In this document: positions 20,993 through 31,105 of the stretch, piece after piece
Layout of the letters: each line of letters begins with the position of its first letter
How positions within the stretch are numbered: the first letter of the stretch is position 1
From: Woeseia oceani
GTDB taxonomy: Bacteria > Pseudomonadota > Gammaproteobacteria > Steroidobacterales > Woeseiaceae
Direction of reading: 5' to 3'
NCBI RefSeq assembly: GCF_001677435.1
Contig: NZ_CP016268.1
Coordinates: 1,973,001-2,037,000, forward strand
DNA length: 64,000 nt
Made by a program: the position numbers and the translations under genes
The notes under the pieces: model-generated
The model's input: only the letters and a program-made list of their open reading frames with translations
Told to the model about the DNA's origin: nothing
The model's database searches: none

Positions 20993-21786
20993 TTCGACAC
21001 CTCGGGCAGGTCGAAAAATCGACGCGCATTGGCACTGGTCAACGCAGCCAGCCAATCGGCGTCCATATTACCCGCTGCCGCAGCCACTCTCAGCACTTCC
21101 TGCAAGTAAGCGGGTTCGTTACGGCGCGATGCGGGTTTCGGGCGCAGTGTTCTCGGCAACAAGTACGGTGCATCGGTCTCGAGCATCAGGCGCTTTGGCG
21201 GAATTGTTGCGATCAGGTCGAGCAGGTGCGCGCCGCGCCGTTCGTCACATATCCATCCGGTTATGCCGATGGACAGTCCCATGTCCAGGTAGTCTTTGAG
21301 CATGGCCTCATCGCCGGTAAAACAGTGAGCGACGGCGTTGCGAATGCGCCCTATGTACGGTTGCAAGATACTGACGAAATCGTCATGTGCATCCCGTTGA
21401 TGCAGGAACACCGGCAGTTGATGTTCGACGGCGAGGTCCAGTTGCCGCTTGAACGCCACTCGTTGTGCGTTGCGTGGGGAATAGTCACGAAAATAGTCGA
21501 GACCGCATTCGCCGAGCGCAACAACAGAAGGGTGCGGCGCCAGATCATTCAATGCCGTGTGCACCGTATCGTTGTATTCCTGGGCGTGATGCGGGTGGAC
21601 GCCGCAGGTTGCGAACAAGGTACCGCTGTGGCGCTCCGCAAGCGCAACAGCATCACGACTTCCTTGCTCGCTGGCCCCGGTCACGACTAACTGGGCGACT
21701 CCGGCATCGCGCGCGCGCTGCAAAACGGCGTCAAGGTCGTCGGCAAAACTGTCGTGAGTAAGGTTGGCACCAATGTCGATCAACAT
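20989..21786 (-). CDS. tatD: TatD-family metal-dependent deoxyribonuclease
   Basis: TatD enzymes are TIM-barrel 3'-5' exonucleases that use two metal ions. The 265 residues start MLIDIGANLTHDSF (in place of the usual HxH, the first block reads IGANLTH as in E. coli TatD), and contain CGVHPHHAQ, LGECGLDYFRDYSP, the LPVFLHQRDAHDDF block, AHCFTGDEAML and LMLETDAPYLLPR. The pattern matches TatD rather than YcfH or YjjV. It is followed by the small membrane protein with a 4-nt overlap. Confidence 0.92.
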   Translation of the reverse strand: MLIDIGANLTHDSFADDLDAVLQRARDAGVAQLVVTGASEQGSRDAVALAERHSGTLFATCGVHPHHAQEYNDTVHTALNDLAPHPSVVALGECGLDYFRDYSPRNAQRVAFKRQLDLAVEHQLPVFLHQRDAHDDFVSILQPYIGRIRNAVAHCFTGDEAMLKDYLDMGLSIGITGWICDERRGAHLLDLIATIPPKRLMLETDAPYLLPRTLRPKPASRRNEPAYLQEVLRVAAAAGNMDADWLAALTSANARRFFDLPEVSK

Positions 21787-21829
21787 GAAATTTCGTCCGT
21801 GAAAGGTACTGGCCGGAGTCGAGCGAGGG

Positions 21830-22843
21830 CTAATTCGGTCGCCAGCGAAACAATGCAGCGGCCAGCCCCAGAAAAACGGCGCTCATAAATAACAGAACCA
21901 GCAAGCTCAATGCAACGTCCGCCAGGCTGGCGCCGTCGATCATGACGGCACGAGCGGCGGCAAGTACGTGGGTTAACGGGAAAATTTGCGCCACTGCCTG
22001 CACCCAAGGTGCGGCCGCTTCCAGCGAAAACCACACGCCGGACAACAGCATCATCGGCCAGGAGACCATGTTCAACAAGCCACCAGCCAGTTCCTCACTG
22101 GTAACCCGGGCTGCAACCAGCAGGCCTAACGAGACGAGGGACACTGCGCCAGTGGTTGCGATCAGGAACAAGGTCGCATGGCTGCCGCCCATACGGGTGT
22201 CCAGGAAAAATGCGGTGCCAACGTAAATAAAAACGGTGATGCTCATGATGAGCACCAATCGCGAAGCAATTTGTGCGATGACGAATTCAATGGCCCGCAG
22301 CGGTGTTGCGCGAAGTCGTTTCAGGAAGCCATTTTTTCGATAACGCACTACAACGTAACCCACGCCGAACAAACAACTGAACATCATGTTCATGCCCAGT
22401 ATGCCTGGCAAAACCCAGTCGACGTAACGAACGGGCGCGCCTGCAATGGACTGCCGCCGGGCTTCCGGGTTCGCTTGCAGCAGGATGCGTTCGGCAAAGT
22501 AGCCGCGCGGTGATTCGGGATTGACCCAGTACTCAGTGATGGTCCCGGGACGAATCAGCAAATCCAGCTGGTGTCGTGCGACTTTGCGTTCACCAGCAGC
22601 CTGATCGGCAATGTCCACGAAATCGACGTAGCGAGTTTGCAGAAACACTTCCGTACCTGGCTGAATACTGGCTGCACCGGGAATGACGCCGACCGTAAAT
22701 TCGGATTGTTGCTCCGCGCCGAAAATGAACGAGAGTCCGAACACCAACCCTAGTGGCAGAATAAGGTTCCAGCTCAGGGTGCCGCGGTCTCGCACAAACT
22801 CGAGATTACGGGCCCGGAAAATTGCATAGATACGATTCAGCAC
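21830..22843 (-). CDS. ABC-2 type exporter permease
   Basis: This 337-residue membrane protein is the permease partner of the ATPase encoded just upstream. It has one N-terminal membrane helix (LSWNLILPLGLVFGLSFIFG), a periplasmic domain (about 48-150) and five C-terminal helices, the usual layout of the NatB/YhhJ-like ABC-2 family. The sequence VRYRKNGFLKRLRATPLRAIEFVIAQ is the conserved coupling segment before the second helix. The start is GTG, 10 nt after the ATPase stop. The substrate cannot be read from sequence; lipid, drug or polysaccharide export are all possible. Confidence 0.88.
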   Translation of the reverse strand: MLNRIYAIFRARNLEFVRDRGTLSWNLILPLGLVFGLSFIFGAEQQSEFTVGVIPGAASIQPGTEVFLQTRYVDFVDIADQAAGERKVARHQLDLLIRPGTITEYWVNPESPRGYFAERILLQANPEARRQSIAGAPVRYVDWVLPGILGMNMMFSCLFGVGYVVVRYRKNGFLKRLRATPLRAIEFVIAQIASRLVLIMSITVFIYVGTAFFLDTRMGGSHATLFLIATTGAVSLVSLGLLVAARVTSEELAGGLLNMVSWPMMLLSGVWFSLEAAAPWVQAVAQIFPLTHVLAAARAVMIDGASLADVALSLLVLLFMSAVFLGLAAALFRWRPN

Positions 22844-22853
22844 GGTACTGTTC

Positions 22854-23738
22854 TCAGGAACGCAGCGTGTGGCCGGTTAGATCGAGGAACAGATCATCCA
22901 GATTGGGCTGACGAATCTTCATGCGATTCAGATTCGTTACCTGAGGTGCAAGCGCCTGCAGGCTCGCGTAGACATCGTCGGTGAGAATTTCGATGATGTT
23001 CCCGGTGTCGCGCTTTCGGTGTTCGATACCCGTAAGCTGTTCGCCAACGTCCTCGGCGGGCAATTCAATGATCACATTCCGGTAACGTTCGCGCAGCAGT
23101 GCGTCGGGTGAGCCGTTGGCAATGATCAGTCCGGCATCCATAATTGCGATCTGGTCGCACAGGACCTCGGCTTCGTCCATGTAGTGTGTGGTCAGAATAA
23201 TCGTCGTTCCGTCCCGCTGAATACGCCTTACCAGGTCCCAGAAATTACGGCGCGCTTGTGGGTCCAGGCCGGTTGTTGGTTCATCGAGAAAAACCAGCCG
23301 TGGTCGATTGATCAGGGCGACCGCCAGCAGCAGCCGCTGCCGTTGGCCGCCGGACAATTTCCGGTTGTCACGTTCAGCCAGATCGACCAACGAACATTCG
23401 CATAACAGCCGGTCGATATCAGCCTTGCGGTCGTAGAGGCTTTGGAACATTTGCAGCGTCTCACGCACGCTCAGGTGATCCTGGAGCGCGGTGTTCTGAA
23501 ACTGAATGCCGGTTTCCTCACGGAAACGACTACCGGCCAGTTCGCCAAAATAGTAGACCTCGCCGGCGCTGGGCGGCATAACGCCCTCGATGATTTCCAC
23601 GGTGGTGGTCTTGCCGGCGCCATTAGGGCCGAGCAGGCCGAAGCAGAGGCCCTCTGCCACCTCAAAACTGACATCATCGACGGCCAGCACACCGGGGTAT
23701 TGTTTGCGCAGGTGGCAGGCCTGCAATGCGATAGTCAT
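22854..23738 (-). CDS. ABC transporter ATP-binding protein (ABC-2 exporter)
   Basis: The 294-residue ATPase has Walker A (GLLGPNGAGKTTTVEII), the signature LSGGQRQRLLLAVALI, Walker B (RLVFLDEPTTGLDP) and the switch His in ILTTHYMDEAEVL. The extra C-terminal domain (about 215-294) ends in a stretch containing RMKIRQPNLDDLFLDLTG, typical of CcmA/NatA/DrrA-type exporters. The ATG at 23738 is preferred; a GTG at 23744 would add two residues. It forms a two-gene exporter operon with the downstream permease. Confidence 0.92.
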   Translation of the reverse strand: MTIALQACHLRKQYPGVLAVDDVSFEVAEGLCFGLLGPNGAGKTTTVEIIEGVMPPSAGEVYYFGELAGSRFREETGIQFQNTALQDHLSVRETLQMFQSLYDRKADIDRLLCECSLVDLAERDNRKLSGGQRQRLLLAVALINRPRLVFLDEPTTGLDPQARRNFWDLVRRIQRDGTTIILTTHYMDEAEVLCDQIAIMDAGLIIANGSPDALLRERYRNVIIELPAEDVGEQLTGIEHRKRDTGNIIEILTDDVYASLQALAPQVTNLNRMKIRQPNLDDLFLDLTGHTLRS

Positions 23739-23899
23739 ACGCACGGCTCGTTGAACGGGCGTCAGTCGGGGAAGGCCCTAGGTTACCGGGACAGGGTGGC
23801 CCGGCATAGCCCAAATACGGTACTCGTCGGAGCCGAATACAACCGTTGTGCGTCCGGCGGCATCATAAAGCCAGTAAGCATACGAACAGGAGCATGACC

Positions 23900-24625
23900 A
23901 TGTTGACCCCCTCAGTTTTACCGCGCTCTTTACTGGGCCTCGTCCTGATGTGCCTCGCCGGTACCGCGCTGGCTGCCAATCTTAACAAGAGTATCCGTAT
24001 TGACGATGGTACGGAAACCGGTGGCCGGTCGACGGTCAACGGCAGTATTACGGTTGGTAGCAATGCCGTTATCAGCGGCTCACTGAGCACCGTGAACGGT
24101 TCGATCACAGTGGATCGGGATAGTCAGGTCGAGGACGTGGAAACCGTAAATGGCGGTATCCGGCTGGCCTCCGGTGTGATGGCGGACGATCTGGAAAGCG
24201 TTAACGGCAACATTCGCCTGGGCGAGAATGTTCGGGTGACAGGCAATATTTCGATCGTCAACGGCAAGATTGAGATAGCCAGTGGCGGTACCGTTGCAGA
24301 CGATGTTTCAAACGTTAACGGGGATATTACTGTCTACCGCAGTGACATAGGCGGTGACGTCAGCACGGTTAATGGCGACGTGACGCTGACAGACAACAGC
24401 GTTGTTCGTGGCAATCTGATCGTCGAAAAGCCCGGTGGTTGGCGCTGGAGCGAAAAGAACCAGCGAAAACCGCGTGTCATTGTAGGACCCGGCACGCAAA
24501 TCCTGGGGAAAATCCAGCTGGAAAGAGAGGTCGAGCTCTTTATAAGCGAGTCGGCGACAGTATCGACGGTCAGTGGCGAGATGAGTTTGAACGACGCGGT
24601 TCGCTTTAGCGGCGCGCGCCCGTAG
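23900..24625 (+). CDS. Exported VNG-repeat beta-helix protein (bactofilin-like or DUF4097-like)
   Basis: The 241 residues start with a signal peptide (SLLGLVLMCLAGTALA) and then consist mostly of seven 18-19-residue repeats with the core [S/E]xVNGx[I/V] (STVNGSITV, STVNGSITV, ETVNGGIRL, ESVNGNIRL, SIVNGKIEI, SNVNGDITV, STVNGDVTL; about residues 38-165). Such periodicity suggests a right-handed beta-helix, as in polymer-forming bactofilins, but here in an exported protein. The ATG at 23900 has AGGAG 7 nt upstream; another ATG lies at 23894. No enzymatic motif is seen. Function unknown. Confidence 0.75.
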   Translation: MLTPSVLPRSLLGLVLMCLAGTALAANLNKSIRIDDGTETGGRSTVNGSITVGSNAVISGSLSTVNGSITVDRDSQVEDVETVNGGIRLASGVMADDLESVNGNIRLGENVRVTGNISIVNGKIEIASGGTVADDVSNVNGDITVYRSDIGGDVSTVNGDVTLTDNSVVRGNLIVEKPGGWRWSEKNQRKPRVIVGPGTQILGKIQLEREVELFISESATVSTVSGEMSLNDAVRFSGARP

Positions 24626-24635
24626 AATAGGGGCT

Positions 24636-25406
24636 GTGCGCAGCGCAGCCCCTCAATTATCACTGTTTGCCGACGATGCGTCGGCACCGGCATCGCCGAC
24701 CATTCGTGAAGCGGATTTCAGCATTCGGGAAAGCGCGCGGGCGAAGCGACTGTCGATCAAGGTGTTTCCTCGCGGCCGTGTGGAGGTCGTTGTGCCACGA
24801 CGTACGCGAGCAGCGGATGTTGCGCAGTTTGTCAGGGACAACCGCGAGTGGATCCGCCAGGCCCGTGAACACTTTGCCCGGGAGCACGGCCACGAAGAGT
24901 TTGCCTTGCCGGTCAGCGTCGAGCTGCCGGCTATCCAGCGTGTATTTCGAATCCACTACGTCGAACAGCGTGACTTCAAGTCCGTTCGCTGGCGTCAGCA
25001 AGGTGACGACGTATGGCTGACCGGTCCCATAGAAAACGAAGCGAAATGCGTTGCAGCTTTGCGGCGCTGGCTGGCGGTACTTGCCAGATACGAGTACAAG
25101 CCGCGCTTGCTGGCATTGTCGAAATTAACCGGTATTGATTTTGAACGAATGCAGATCCGGGCACAAAAGACCTGCTGGGGCAGTCGGAGTAGCAGCGGCA
25201 CTATTAGCCTGAATTTGTGCTTATTGTTTCTGCGACCGGAGTTACTGCATTACCTGCTGGTGCATGAACTCTGTCACGGACGGCATATGAACCATTCGCG
25301 CCGTTTTTGGAATCTCGTCGGCAAATATTGCGGCGACTACCGAAATCTCGATCGGCAGTTAGGGGACTCCTGGCGCGACGTCCCCGTATGGGTAGGGCTG
25401 GTCTGA
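24636..25406 (+). CDS. YgjP-type zinc metallopeptidase (M48-like, DUF45)
   Basis: The 256-residue protein carries the DUF45/YgjP signature HELCHGRHMNHSRRFWNLV near residue 210, with the zinc-binding HExxH (HELCH) and the downstream His. The block TCWGSRSSSGTISLNL and the N-terminal RAKRLSIKVFPRGRVEVVVPRR segment are also typical. The start is taken as GTG at 24636, only 10 nt after the upstream stop, so the two genes may be cotranscribed. The physiological substrate of this family is not established. Confidence 0.85.
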   Translation: MRSAAPQLSLFADDASAPASPTIREADFSIRESARAKRLSIKVFPRGRVEVVVPRRTRAADVAQFVRDNREWIRQAREHFAREHGHEEFALPVSVELPAIQRVFRIHYVEQRDFKSVRWRQQGDDVWLTGPIENEAKCVAALRRWLAVLARYEYKPRLLALSKLTGIDFERMQIRAQKTCWGSRSSSGTISLNLCLLFLRPELLHYLLVHELCHGRHMNHSRRFWNLVGKYCGDYRNLDRQLGDSWRDVPVWVGLV

Positions 25407-25424
25407 ACGTCGCAGGAACAGTGC

Positions 25425-26432
25425 TTAACCCTGATCGAGCAATTCCCGCAGATTAATCACCGCCGCATTGGCGCGAGCCAGGTAGTTGGCCATCACCAGC
25501 GAGTGATTGGCCGTTAGGCCGAAGCCACCGCCATTCAGGATAACGGGCGAGCGCAGTGGCTGCAGGCTGGCTTCGAGTTCACGAATAATCTGCCGCATGC
25601 TGGTTGCGGCATTCTTGTCCGCCAGAACCTGGTGGAAATCCAGTTCTGCCGCGCGGAAAAAATGCACCAGTGCCCATGATGTGCCGCGGGCCTCAAAGAA
25701 GATGTCGTCGATTTTGAACCACGACGTTTGCACCGGCACGTTGTCCGGTAATGAACTGTTCGACTCGGCCGCCGAGTCGCCGGCAAGATCGGTGTTAATG
25801 ACGCTGACCATCACGCTGTCGCCCAGGCGGCGGCTAAGGCTGCCCAGGCGCTTTTCGACTTGTGAGAGCCATTCGCGGAGGTTGTCGGCGCGGGCAAAAA
25901 ACTGGGCGTCACGACCGCCCGCAAGGCGGTCGCGATAGCGGGTGAAACCTTCAATCGCCGACCGATACTCGGTTTCACTGCGCGGCATGATCCAGGACTG
26001 ATGATCCACATTGAACTCGGGATCTGCCTTGGCGACATCCTCGTCTTCTTTCGATTGTGACTGGCTGCGACTGTAGTCGTTGCGAATGGTGCGTGACAGA
26101 TCGCGGACCTGCTGCAAGACGCCGAATTCCCAGTTGGGCATGTTGTCGAGAAAGACGCTGGGTGGCATTACGTCGTTACTGAGGTAGCCACCGGGTTTGT
26201 CCAACAGCACTTCAGCGACTCGTACGAGGGTATCGGTGGTTGCAAAGCCTACGACTTCCGCCTGACCATCCGCTTTGGTGTTTACCCAGAACACGTCGGG
26301 CATGCGCGACCAGTACCAGCCCAGCACAGTCATCAGGAGCAGCACGCCGAGCGCGACAGCCGCGGTCAGTTTCTGCCAGACAGGGCGTGGGGATTGAGGC
26401 TTGTCAGCCGATGCTTGCTTGCGATTGAACAC
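25425..26432 (-). CDS. DUF2333 family inner-membrane protein
   Basis: This 335-residue protein has one N-terminal membrane helix (LTAAVALGVLLLMTVLGWYW) followed by a periplasmic domain with LDKPGGYLSNDVMPPSVFLDNMPNWEFGVLQQVRD, a block I recognise from the DUF2333 family. Its function is unknown. The C-terminal part contains IDDIFFEARGTSWALVHF and ends with NYLARANAAVINLRELLDQG. It is transcribed towards the plus-strand YgjP gene (convergent, 18 nt apart) and away from the acnA end. Confidence 0.8.
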   Translation of the reverse strand: MFNRKQASADKPQSPRPVWQKLTAAVALGVLLLMTVLGWYWSRMPDVFWVNTKADGQAEVVGFATTDTLVRVAEVLLDKPGGYLSNDVMPPSVFLDNMPNWEFGVLQQVRDLSRTIRNDYSRSQSQSKEDEDVAKADPEFNVDHQSWIMPRSETEYRSAIEGFTRYRDRLAGGRDAQFFARADNLREWLSQVEKRLGSLSRRLGDSVMVSVINTDLAGDSAAESNSSLPDNVPVQTSWFKIDDIFFEARGTSWALVHFFRAAELDFHQVLADKNAATSMRQIIRELEASLQPLRSPVILNGGGFGLTANHSLVMANYLARANAAVINLRELLDQG

Positions 26433-26557
26433 GATAGTGCCTTTACCTTGCGGTGTGCCAGCGTTAATTGCAATGCGGCGTCGGTACCTGTGTCAGCCGG
26501 CCGACGACTGCGTGGACGTGACGGTTCATGCTCTTTGGACTGTCCGCAACGCAGCGT

Positions 26558-26585
26558 GTTCCGCGGGCAGGAACGCCCGCGGAAC
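26558..26585 (-). terminator. Perfect 11-bp hairpin downstream of acnA
   Basis: GTTCCGCGGGC and GCCCGCGGAAC form an uninterrupted 11-bp stem with the 6-nt loop AGGAAC on the plus strand, 20 nt beyond the acnA stop. No T run follows on the minus strand, so it may act as an mRNA 3'-end stabiliser or a factor-dependent terminator rather than a classical intrinsic one. Confidence 0.5.
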
Positions 26586-26604
26586 CGCGTCGCTCTTGCG
26601 GGCT

Positions 26605-29283
26605 TCAGGCGGCCTTGGCAGCGCCAACCAGTTGCCGTAATACGTAGTGCAGGATGCCGCCATGCTCGTAGTAATCGCGCTCCTTGGGCGTGTCAATACG
26701 GACCAGCGCCTCAAAGCTCACGGTGGCTCCGTCTTCCGCCCGGGCGGTGACGGTAACCGTCTTGGCACTGGCGTCGTTCTGCCCATCGATATCAAAGGTC
26801 TCTTTGCCGGTCAGACCCAACGATTCGGCACTTTCGCCGTCCTTGAACTGCAATGGCAACACGCCCATGCCGATCAGGTTCGAACGGTGAATACGTTCAA
26901 AACTGCGCGCAATGACCGCCTTGACGCCGAGCAGCAGAGTGCCTTTGGCGGCCCAGTCGCGCGACGATCCCGTGCCGTATTCGGAGCCCGCCAGGACTAT
27001 CAACGGGGTGCCATCGAGACGGTATTTCAGCGACGCATCGTAAATGGACATTTCCTCGCCTGTGGGCTGATGTCGTGTCCAGCCACCTTCAGTTCCCGGT
27101 GCCAATTGATTGCGCAAGCGGATATTTGCGAAAGTACCGCGCATCATGACTTCGTGATTGCCACGCCGCGAGCCGTAGGAGTTGAAGTCGGCACGTTGCA
27201 CACCTTGCTCGGCAAGGTATTTCGCAGCCGGGCTGTCAGCGGCGATCGAACCGGCCGGTGAAATATGGTCGGTAGTTACTGAATCACCCAACAGGGCCAG
27301 GACGCGAGCGCCTTTGATGTTGCTGACCGGTTGCGTTTCGAGCGTCATGCCTTCGAAATAAGGCGGGTTCTTGACGTACGTCGATGCGCTGTCCCAGGTG
27401 TAGATTTCACCCTCCGGTACTGCCAGGCCGTTCCAGTTCTTGTCGCCATCGAATACTCCGGCATAACTGTTCTTGAACATGCTGGAGTCGATGCTGCTGG
27501 TGATGACGTCCTGAACTTCTTTGGCGCTGGGCCAGATGTCTTTCATGAACACATCGTTGCCGTCACTGTCCTGACCGAGTGGGTCGGTGTATAGGTTGAT
27601 GTCCATGTTTCCAGCCAACGCGTACGCAACAACCAATGGCGGCGACGCTAGGAAGTTCATCTGTACCAGCGGATGGATGCGTCCTTCGAAGTTACGGTTG
27701 CCGGACAACACACTGCAACCAACGATGTTGTTGTCTTTGACAGCTTGCTCGATTTCGTCTTTCAGCGGGCCTGAGTTGCCGATGCAAGTCGTGCAGCCAT
27801 AGCCGACGGTGTAAAAGCCCATCGCGTCGAGGTCATCTATTAGCCCGGCTTTTTCCAGGTAGTCGGTAACGACCTTGGAACCGGGTGCAAGGCTGGTCTT
27901 GACCCACGGTTTGGTCGTCAGCCCACGTTCTTTGGCATTCCGCGCAAGCAAACCGGCGGCCAGCATGACGGCCGGGTTGGAGGTGTTCGTGCAACTGGTA
28001 ATTGCGGCGATCAATACGGCACCGTCTTTCAGTTCGTAGCTCTGACCATTGGCGGTAACCGTTGCTTTGCCGCCTTGGCCGCGATCGGCTACAGACTTCT
28101 CCAGGTGTCCGAGGAAGGTCGTGTCGGCGGCACTGAGCGCAATCCGGTCTTGCGGACGTTTCGGTCCGGCAATGCTCGGTTCAACCGTGCTCATGTCGAG
28201 TTCCAGCATGTCGCTGTAAAGTGCGTCGGGTGCGCCTTCTTCGCGCCACATGCCCTGAGCACGTGCGTAGGCTTCGATCAGTTCGATGTGTTTGGCATCG
28301 CGACCGGAGAGAGTCAGGTAACGAATGGTTTCAGCATCGATAGGGAAGATAGCGCAGGTGCTGCCGAATTCCGGCGACATGTTGCCGAGCGTGGCCCGAT
28401 CGGCCAACGGTAACTGGCTCAGGCCGTCACCAAAGAATTCGACGAACTTGCCGACCACGCCGCGTTCGCGGAGCATTTCGGTTACTGTCAGTACGAGGTC
28501 GGTCGCGGTCGTGCCTTCGGTCAGATTGCCGGTCAGTTTGAACCCGACCACTTGCGGAATCAGCATGGTAATCGGCTGGCCGAGCATGGCCGCTTCGGCT
28601 TCGATGCCGCCGACGCCCCAGCCGAGTACGCCGAGGCCGTTGATCATCGTGGTATGCGAGTCGGTGCCCACGACCGTGTCCGGGTAAGCGCGCTTGACGC
28701 CGTCTTTTTCGGCATCGAATACCACCCGCCCAAGGTACTCAAGATTGACCTGATGGACGATGCCGGTATTCGGCGGTACAACCCGGAAGTTTTCAAATGC
28801 GGTCTGGCCCCAACGCAGGAACGAGTAGCGTTCCTTGTTGCGGTTGAACTCGATCTTGTTGTTCAGGTCCAGTGAGTCGGCGCTGCCGTAGCGATCAACC
28901 TGGACGGAGTGGTCGATTACCAGTTCGGCAGGTGACAGTGGGTTAATCTTGTCAGCGCTGCCGCCCAGTTTGACAACGGCATCGCGCATGGCGGCGAGAT
29001 CCACGACAGCGGGTACACCCGTAAAGTCCTGCAGGATCACCCGGCTCGGCGTGAATGAGATTTCGGTGCTGGGTTGCGCTTTGGGATCCCAGTTCGCAAG
29101 CGCCAGTATATCGGCGCGGGTCACGTCACGGCCGTCTTCGTGGCGCAGCAGGTTTTCCAGCAGAATTTTCAGTGAATAGGGCAGGCGATCAACGTGACCT
29201 TCGGTCACTGCGTCGAGCTTGTAGATCTCGTGATTCTGGCCGCCAACCTCAAGCGTTGTACGGGCGCCGAAGCTGTCCGTCAT
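26605..29283 (-). CDS. acnA: Aconitate hydratase A
   Basis: Aconitase isomerises citrate to isocitrate in the TCA cycle with a [4Fe-4S] cluster. The 892 residues include the cluster cysteines in [14 protein letters not shown] and [13 protein letters not shown], the substrate-binding [23 protein letters not shown] block and the C-terminal [16 protein letters not shown]. Length and motifs match AcnA/IRP rather than AcnB. The ATG at 29283 gives the family start [11 protein letters not shown]; the longer opening to 29346 is unsupported. In this window it is near, but not in an operon with, the other TCA genes. Confidence 0.96.
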   Translation of the reverse strand: MTDSFGARTTLEVGGQNHEIYKLDAVTEGHVDRLPYSLKILLENLLRHEDGRDVTRADILALANWDPKAQPSTEISFTPSRVILQDFTGVPAVVDLAAMRDAVVKLGGSADKINPLSPAELVIDHSVQVDRYGSADSLDLNNKIEFNRNKERYSFLRWGQTAFENFRVVPPNTGIVHQVNLEYLGRVVFDAEKDGVKRAYPDTVVGTDSHTTMINGLGVLGWGVGGIEAEAAMLGQPITMLIPQVVGFKLTGNLTEGTTATDLVLTVTEMLRERGVVGKFVEFFGDGLSQLPLADRATLGNMSPEFGSTCAIFPIDAETIRYLTLSGRDAKHIELIEAYARAQGMWREEGAPDALYSDMLELDMSTVEPSIAGPKRPQDRIALSAADTTFLGHLEKSVADRGQGGKATVTANGQSYELKDGAVLIAAITSCTNTSNPAVMLAAGLLARNAKERGLTTKPWVKTSLAPGSKVVTDYLEKAGLIDDLDAMGFYTVGYGCTTCIGNSGPLKDEIEQAVKDNNIVGCSVLSGNRNFEGRIHPLVQMNFLASPPLVVAYALAGNMDINLYTDPLGQDSDGNDVFMKDIWPSAKEVQDVITSSIDSSMFKNSYAGVFDGDKNWNGLAVPEGEIYTWDSASTYVKNPPYFEGMTLETQPVSNIKGARVLALLGDSVTTDHISPAGSIAADSPAAKYLAEQGVQRADFNSYGSRRGNHEVMMRGTFANIRLRNQLAPGTEGGWTRHQPTGEEMSIYDASLKYRLDGTPLIVLAGSEYGTGSSRDWAAKGTLLLGVKAVIARSFERIHRSNLIGMGVLPLQFKDGESAESLGLTGKETFDIDGQNDASAKTVTVTARAEDGATVSFEALVRIDTPKERDYYEHGGILHYVLRQLVGAAKAA

Positions 29284-29422
29284 AGTGTCTCTCCGGGATA
29301 GTGAATTTCTTGATTGCTCGCTAGCCAGCCTGACGAAACGACGCACCGTTGGGGCCGAGTCAGCAGCAACTCGCGGGGCGGCATTATAACGGATGGAACC
29401 GGGCTGTGCGCCCCTAATCGCC

Positions 29423-30550
29423 TCAGGCGGCCAGCGCGTCAGCCGGTAAAGTGTGGTCGATCACGGCGCCACCCAGGCATAGATCAGCGGTATAAAAGAC
29501 GACGTACTGGCCGGGTGCAACGGCGCGCTGTGGGCTATCAAACCGGACCTCGAGCCGGCCGTGGGCGGATTGGGTCACCGTACAGGCCTGATCATCCTGA
29601 CGGTACCGGACCTTGCACTGGCAACGCAGGCCGCCGGTCAGGCCGGCAGGCGCCTCTCCAGCTATCCAGCTGGTATTGCTGGCCAGCACACCCGCGCTGT
29701 ACAGCAACGGGTGTTCACCCTGGACCACAATCAGCTCGTTGGCGGCCAGGTTCTTGGCGGCGACATACCAGGGATCCCCGCCGGCGTTTCGTCTGCCGCC
29801 TATTCCCAGCCCTTGCCGCTGGCCCAGTGTGTGGTACATGAGGCCCTGGTGTTCGCCCAACGGTTCGCCGTCGGCGCTGACGATTTTTCCGGGTTGTGCC
29901 GGCAGAAACGTCGACAAGAACTCCCGAAAAGGGCGTTCACCAATAAAACAAATACCGGTGCTGTCTTTCTTGTCGTGAATGTTGAGGCCGGCATCGCGAG
30001 CAATCCTGCGGACCGCTGCCTTATTCAGCTCGCCAAGCGGGAACACCGCCTTGGCCAGTGCATCCTGTTGCACGGCGTGCAGGAAATAACTCTGGTCTTT
30101 ATTCGCATCAATGCCTTTGAGCAGTTGGGTCCGGCCACTTTCACAGCGAACCCTTGCGTAATGGCCGGTTGCAAGCCAGTCGCCGCCCAGACGCGACGCG
30201 TACTCGCGAAACACGCCGAACTTGATTTCCCGGTTGCACAGCACGTCCGGGTTTGGCGTCCGACCGGCACGGTAATCGTCCAGAAACGCGGCGAATACGC
30301 GCTCTCTGTACTCAGCGGCAAAGTTGACGTGATGCAGGGGGATGTCGAGTTGCTCACAAACCGCGCGGGCGTCCTGCAAATCGTCAGCTGCCGTGCAGAA
30401 GCCATCATCGTCTTCCCAGTTGGTCATGTGCAATGCCTGCACTTTGGCACCTGCTTGCTGCAGCAGCAGGGCGGTGACCGCCGAGTCCACACCGCCGGAC
30501 AAGCCAACGACAACGGCTTGACCGTCCAGATTATGCGGGGAAATGTTCAT
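29423..30550 (-). CDS. mnmA: tRNA-specific 2-thiouridylase MnmA
   Basis: MnmA thiolates U34 in tRNA-Lys, -Glu and -Gln. The 375 residues show the PP-loop [18 protein letters not shown], the first catalytic Cys in [17 protein letters not shown], and the second in [17 protein letters not shown]. Another ATG six codons upstream (30568) is possible; I prefer 30550. It lies 42 nt after nudJ, an order also seen in enterics (nudJ-mnmA-hflD-purB), but hflD is missing here. A tRNA-Lys(TTT) substrate is encoded in the same window. Confidence 0.95.
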   Translation of the reverse strand: MNISPHNLDGQAVVVGLSGGVDSAVTALLLQQAGAKVQALHMTNWEDDDGFCTAADDLQDARAVCEQLDIPLHHVNFAAEYRERVFAAFLDDYRAGRTPNPDVLCNREIKFGVFREYASRLGGDWLATGHYARVRCESGRTQLLKGIDANKDQSYFLHAVQQDALAKAVFPLGELNKAAVRRIARDAGLNIHDKKDSTGICFIGERPFREFLSTFLPAQPGKIVSADGEPLGEHQGLMYHTLGQRQGLGIGGRRNAGGDPWYVAAKNLAANELIVVQGEHPLLYSAGVLASNTSWIAGEAPAGLTGGLRCQCKVRYRQDDQACTVTQSAHGRLEVRFDSPQRAVAPGQYVVFYTADLCLGGAVIDHTLPADALAA

Positions 30551-30592
30551 CGGCGCGGATTCTATCATTCCGCGCGCGGTCGAGGCAGAGGC

Positions 30593-31105
30593 TCAGGTAT
30601 GGAGCAAGGCTGCACTGGCCATGGCGGCATCGAACTGTTGTTGCGGGTAGTCACAGCCTGAAAAGAGGTTGCGGGGTTGGCGTTCACCGGCCAGGTAATC
30701 GTCCAGGCAACGGATTACGGATGCCGAGCGCAAGTGTTGGCGGCGAGCCGCAAGATCGCCATAGGAATACCAGTGCACAGCATGGGTTGACGGGTCCAAT
30801 GGCCGGCCGACGGCTTCGGACAGGAGGTCCGCAAGGAATACAATCCGCAGATACTGGCGACCTTTGTCTGCGTCAAACCAAAGATAGGCGCCGATCAGAT
30901 CGCGAATGGCCACGCTGCAACCGGCTTCTTCGAGCACTTCGCGGCGCGCGGCCTGCTCGGGCGACTCGCCAGCCTCAATGTGCCCACCGGGTTGGGTCAG
31001 TACCAACCGGCCACCCACCGGTTCCTCGATGGTCAGAAACTGACCGTCGCGCTCAACGAGCGCGGCAACGGTCAGGTCTGGGGGGGGCAACAAGACGGAC
31101 CTCAA
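30593..31105 (-). CDS. nudJ: Nudix phosphatase NudJ-like
   Basis: The 170-residue protein has a complete Nudix box, GGHIEAGESPEQAARREVLEEAG (read in two parts: GGHIEAGESPEQAA, then RREVLEEAG), near residue 41. It resembles NudJ, which removes phosphate from thiamin pyrophosphates and nucleotides. The assigned start is TTG at 31105, overlapping the stop of the upstream gene (TTGA); other TTG codons lie just inside. Codons 6-9 run through an 8-base C tract (G on the plus strand, 31080-31087). Neighbouring mnmA supports the NudJ assignment. Confidence 0.85.
   Translation of the reverse strand: MRSVLLPPPDLTVAALVERDGQFLTIEEPVGGRLVLTQPGGHIEAGESPEQAARREVLEEAGCSVAIRDLIGAYLWFDADKGRQYLRIVFLADLLSEAVGRPLDPSTHAVHWYSYGDLAARRQHLRSASVIRCLDDYLAGERQPRNLFSGCDYPQQQFDAAMASAALLHT

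Noticed and set aside
29561-30661. 366-codon opening on the plus strand across mnmA
   Set aside because: It is antisense to mnmA, which has all catalytic motifs; the opening has no ribosome binding site or recognisable domain.
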